Shown here: positions 63,573 to 64,000 of the stretch, one piece after another
How positions within the stretch are numbered: position 1 is the first letter of the stretch
Layout of the letters: each line of letters opens with the position of its first letter
Assembly (NCBI GenBank): GCA_025059195.1
Contig: JANXDU010000006.1
Coordinates: forward strand, 1-64,000
Length of the DNA: 64,000 bases
Direction of reading: 5' to 3'
Origin: Candidatus Bathyarchaeota archaeon
GTDB lineage: Archaea > Thermoproteota > Bathyarchaeia > Bathyarchaeales > Bathycorpusculaceae
Position numbers and translations under genes: made by a program
Notes under the pieces: generated by a model
The model's database searches: none
Told to the model about the DNA's origin: nothing
The model's input: the letters and a program-made list of their open reading frames with translations, nothing else

Positions 63573-64000
63573 TCAACCTATTGTCTTTAAAAGATCCGAA
63601 CGGGTTATTATTCCCACAATTTTTCTCCCTCTCGCAACCAAAACCCCCTGTCGCCGCTCGAGTAATGGACGAATCACACTTATCCCCGTGTCCTCAGCAA
63701 CCACAGGCAACGGTGGCCCCATAACGTTTTCAACCTTTTCATTAGCTATGTTTGAGCCCAGTTTCCGTATTATGTCCTCTTCAGTTATTGTACCCACAAC
63801 TTTTTGACCGTCAAGCACTGGCAGTTGGGATATAGCGTGACGCACCATTATTTCGCTTATTTTTAAAACACTGTCGTTGGGCTTCGCGAAAATGACACCG
63901 GGGGTCATTATGTCCCTACACTTTTTCTCCGTGCCCTCTGTTAAAACTTCTAAAATTTTATTGATTGTTGAAAGTCTAGGGTTGACTTTTCCCCGTTCTA
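63573..64000 (-). CDS. XRE-type HTH regulator with CBS pair (partial, cut by window end)
   Basis: The reading frame continues through the right end of the window, so the true start is outside. The visible upstream residues (GKVNPRLSTINKILEVLTEG) are the last helix and tail of an XRE-type helix-turn-helix. Two CBS repeats follow (CRDIMTPGVIFAKPNDS and VENVMGPPLPVVAED), ending ITRSDLLKTIG. This is the COG3620-like architecture of archaeal regulators in which a nucleotide-binding CBS module controls DNA binding. An internal ATG at 63908 is not the start. It lies upstream of the DHH gene and is probably cotranscribed with it. Confidence 0.82.
   Translation of the reverse strand, partial: ERGKVNPRLSTINKILEVLTEGTEKKCRDIMTPGVIFAKPNDSVLKISEIMVRHAISQLPVLDGQKVVGTITEEDIIRKLGSNIANEKVENVMGPPLPVVAEDTGISVIRPLLERRQGVLVARGRKIVGIITRSDLLKTIG

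Overview
The window is archaeal. TATA-type promoters, AGGTGA-like Shine-Dalgarno sites, frequent TTG and GTG starts, a thermosome, CDC48, FEN1, Trm5, aEF-1 beta, RpoK and archaeal lipid-type enzymes all point that way. Ribosomal protein S26e, a member of the TACK/Asgard/eukaryotic ribosome, argues against a euryarchaeon. Gene content and the PEF-type C-terminal tails would suit a Bathyarchaeia-like TACK lineage; that placement is inference. Coding density is high and no gap without a gene exceeds about 250 bases.

Layout. 1-492: the trailer end of a CRISPR array, with no cas genes in the window. 638-8644: deoC, argS, a deacetylase-like hydrolase, a DUF998 membrane protein, a large surface protein and a DegT-type aminotransferase. 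8721-11328: a trpB2 gene overlapping a SerK-like gene, divergent from a TrpY-like HTH-ACT regulator; the shared promoter region carries a duplicated motif. 11325-26222: acyl-CoA dehydrogenase, threonine synthase, thermosome with rpoK, a minus-strand block (Mut7-C nuclease, pyrC, FAU-1, rtcA), guaAB, several unrecognised small genes and a ribbon-helix-helix gene. 26250-33328: pyrF and carAB, so pyrimidine synthesis is spread over three loci here (pyrC, pyrF, carAB). 33426-41733: a regulator, DUF72, uracil-DNA glycosylase, an archaeal lipid synthase, S26e, three consecutive CBS-domain proteins and trm5. 42198-45460: an HTH regulator with a C-terminal EF-hand-like loop, and a two-gene MetE-like pair. 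45637-48246: glmS and an interrupted pcm gene. 48265-56219: an ABC-2 exporter, a second trpB2, FEN1 and a polar amino acid ABC importer. 56371-62384: a translation/quality-control operon (Zn-ribbon protein, aEF-1 beta, CDC48, geranylgeranyl-reductase family protein, Pth2, TruD). 62368-64000: a DHH phosphoesterase and the 3' part of an XRE-CBS regulator.

Main discoveries. (1) pcm is interrupted by a 36-nt in-frame segment with a stop codon. Its RNA folds into a bulge-helix-bulge splice motif (4-bp central helix, two 3-nt bulges), and excision at the predicted points restores the conserved Ser-Ala-Pro-His-Met-Val sequence. This looks like an archaeal mRNA intron in a gene not known to me to carry one. 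(2) A complete 91-codon aEF-1 beta gene has no ATG, GTG or TTG start; a Shine-Dalgarno-like site points to ACG. (3) trpB2 overlaps a gene resembling ADP-dependent free serine kinase, suggesting a serine to O-phosphoserine to tryptophan route, probably under the adjacent TrpY-like regulator.
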